From contig NC_060886.1 of the NCBI RefSeq assembly GCF_014805685.1, positions 20,153,608-20,217,607 on the forward strand: a stretch of 64,000 bases of DNA. Reading direction: 5' to 3'. The DNA comes from Silurus meridionalis. Taxonomy: Eukaryota > Chordata > Actinopteri > Siluriformes > Siluridae. Below are positions 56,196 to 64,000 of the stretch, in pieces; position 1 is the stretch's first letter, and the number at the start of each line of letters is the position of its first letter. The notes under the pieces were generated by a model. It was given only the letters and a program-made list of their open reading frames with translations, had not been told where the DNA came from and did not search any database. The position numbers and the translations under genes were made by a program.

Positions 56196-56238
56196 TGCTA
56201 TCAATGAAAATACTGTACCTTAAAATATAATAACTGTG

Positions 56239-56318
<80 letters not shown>
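56239..56318. repeat. TA microsatellite
   Basis: About 80 bases of TA. Confidence 0.97.
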
Positions 56319-56329
<11 letters not shown>

Positions 56330-57027
56330 TAGATATTCTCAAATATTCCATCCAAGCCTTATTTGATAAATGTAAGCTACATGAACAGTTGAGTTACTCA
56401 AATAATGCTTCTTTATTAATGTGTGAGCAGTAAAGCACAAGAGAATGAACTCTAAAGCAGAAGGGCCATGATAGACGACCAACTGAGGTTCCTCATCTGT
56501 CAACCAAGAACAGAAGGCTACAGTTTTCTTTAAAGCTGGAAAGTTGAAGACTGAGAAAACTGTGCCTGATCTTAGTCCAATCTTCACCTGTCCACACAGA
56601 CATTGTTTTTGTATTATTTATTTGAATATTTGCAGTCAAACACTAAGTTACACTTTGCTTTCCAATAGCACATCTTTTTTCCATTGAAAATCATGCTGAA
56701 GGCTTCAGGATACACATGAATTCAGTGCAAGTAATCCTTCAAAAAGAATAGGCATAACAATCAGTGTCACATTTACTGTAGACCCATAATATTTTATACA
56801 AATTATAAAAAAGACATGCAAAAAGTAAACACGTCATATTTTGTTTGATCAACAAAGCATAAAGCGTAGCAATAAAAACGAGAAGAGTAAAAGAAAGATT
56901 CAGTATATAAAACTGAAATAAAACAATAATCAAAGTATCAGTTTGTTAACATTTCAACATCATTTATATACAGATTTGTTGTACAGTTTTTGTTTCAATA
57001 CAGATTTCTGGCAGTACAGGCAATTAT

Positions 57028-63699
<6,672 letters not shown>

Positions 63700-63895
63700 C
63701 TGGAGAGCATAAACAAAGAGCACTACAAAGTCCATTCTTGCAACACTTCAAGATATCATTATGTGAATTATGTGAAAAAAAAAAATCATCATAATGCTAA
63801 ACATAAGCTTGCTAAAATATGACTGGATTTAAATGAATAAATAAATGAATAAAATACAAAAGAAACAGATGGATGGAGATATGTTCACTATATGC

Positions 63896-64000
63896 ACAAA
63901 GTATTGGGACACCTGACTTTTCCACCAATATGTGATTCTTCCCCAAAATGTTACCACAGAATTTGGAGGCACACAATTCTATAGGGCATCTGTGGGTGTG
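63896..64000 (-). mobile_element. Terminal part of Tc1-like family, cut by window end
   Basis: CACAAAGTATTGGGACACCT, then GATTCTTCCCCAAAATGTTA; same family as 9545-9932 and 52270-52454. It continues beyond the window. Confidence 0.5.

Overview
The window is vertebrate nuclear DNA, almost certainly from a teleost fish. Exons are short, have GT-AG borders and sit in AT-rich introns. The interspersed repeats are typical of fish: Tc1-like elements with long inverted repeats, hAT elements with 8-bp target duplications, an RTE-like LINE with a tRNA-Glu-headed SINE, and a DIRS-like tyrosine-recombinase retrotransposon. Very long TA, CA and CT microsatellites are everywhere. Glucagon ending in WLMNS would fit a catfish, but that is only a weak hint.

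Three genes are present. (1) slc4a10 (NBCn2/NCBE, a Na+-coupled bicarbonate transporter) lies on the + strand. It has 23 phase-consistent coding exons from 15822 to 46731 encoding 1,056 residues, plus a possible alternative first exon with a TATA box at 5908-6321. The mammalian-type MEIK first exon was not found. (2) A proglucagon gene (gcg) lies on the - strand at about 54700-53530. It has a TATA box, signal peptide, glucagon and GLP-1, then a stop and poly(A) signal with no GLP-2. (3) A dipeptidyl peptidase 4-like gene (dpp4/fap family) lies on the - strand at 63699-57028. The last 18 exons are present, including the complete catalytic triad; the 5' exons lie beyond 64000. This is the conserved SLC4A10-DPP4-GCG-FAP neighbourhood, but the order differs from mammals: the peptidase sits where FAP would be while its sequence looks like DPP4. 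A hormone precursor is thus next to the enzyme family that inactivates GLP-1.

Layout: 1-5900 is upstream repeat-rich DNA (palindromic Tc1 derivative, a mariner-like fragment joined to an antisense LINE fragment). 5900-15821 holds the candidate slc4a10 first exon, a degenerate minisatellite and a BED-finger hAT element. 15822-46731 is slc4a10, whose introns hold most of the transposons. 46732-53500 is its 3' region, with an unusual microexon and a possible alternative terminal exon. 53530-54735 is gcg, 54735-57000 is repeats, and 57028-63699 is the peptidase gene.

No clearly new biological system is visible. The most interesting signals are the alternative slc4a10 ends, the microsatellites that abut slc4a10 splice sites, the gene order/identity conflict at dpp4/fap, the LINE-SINE pair with matching tails, and several rearranged transposons.
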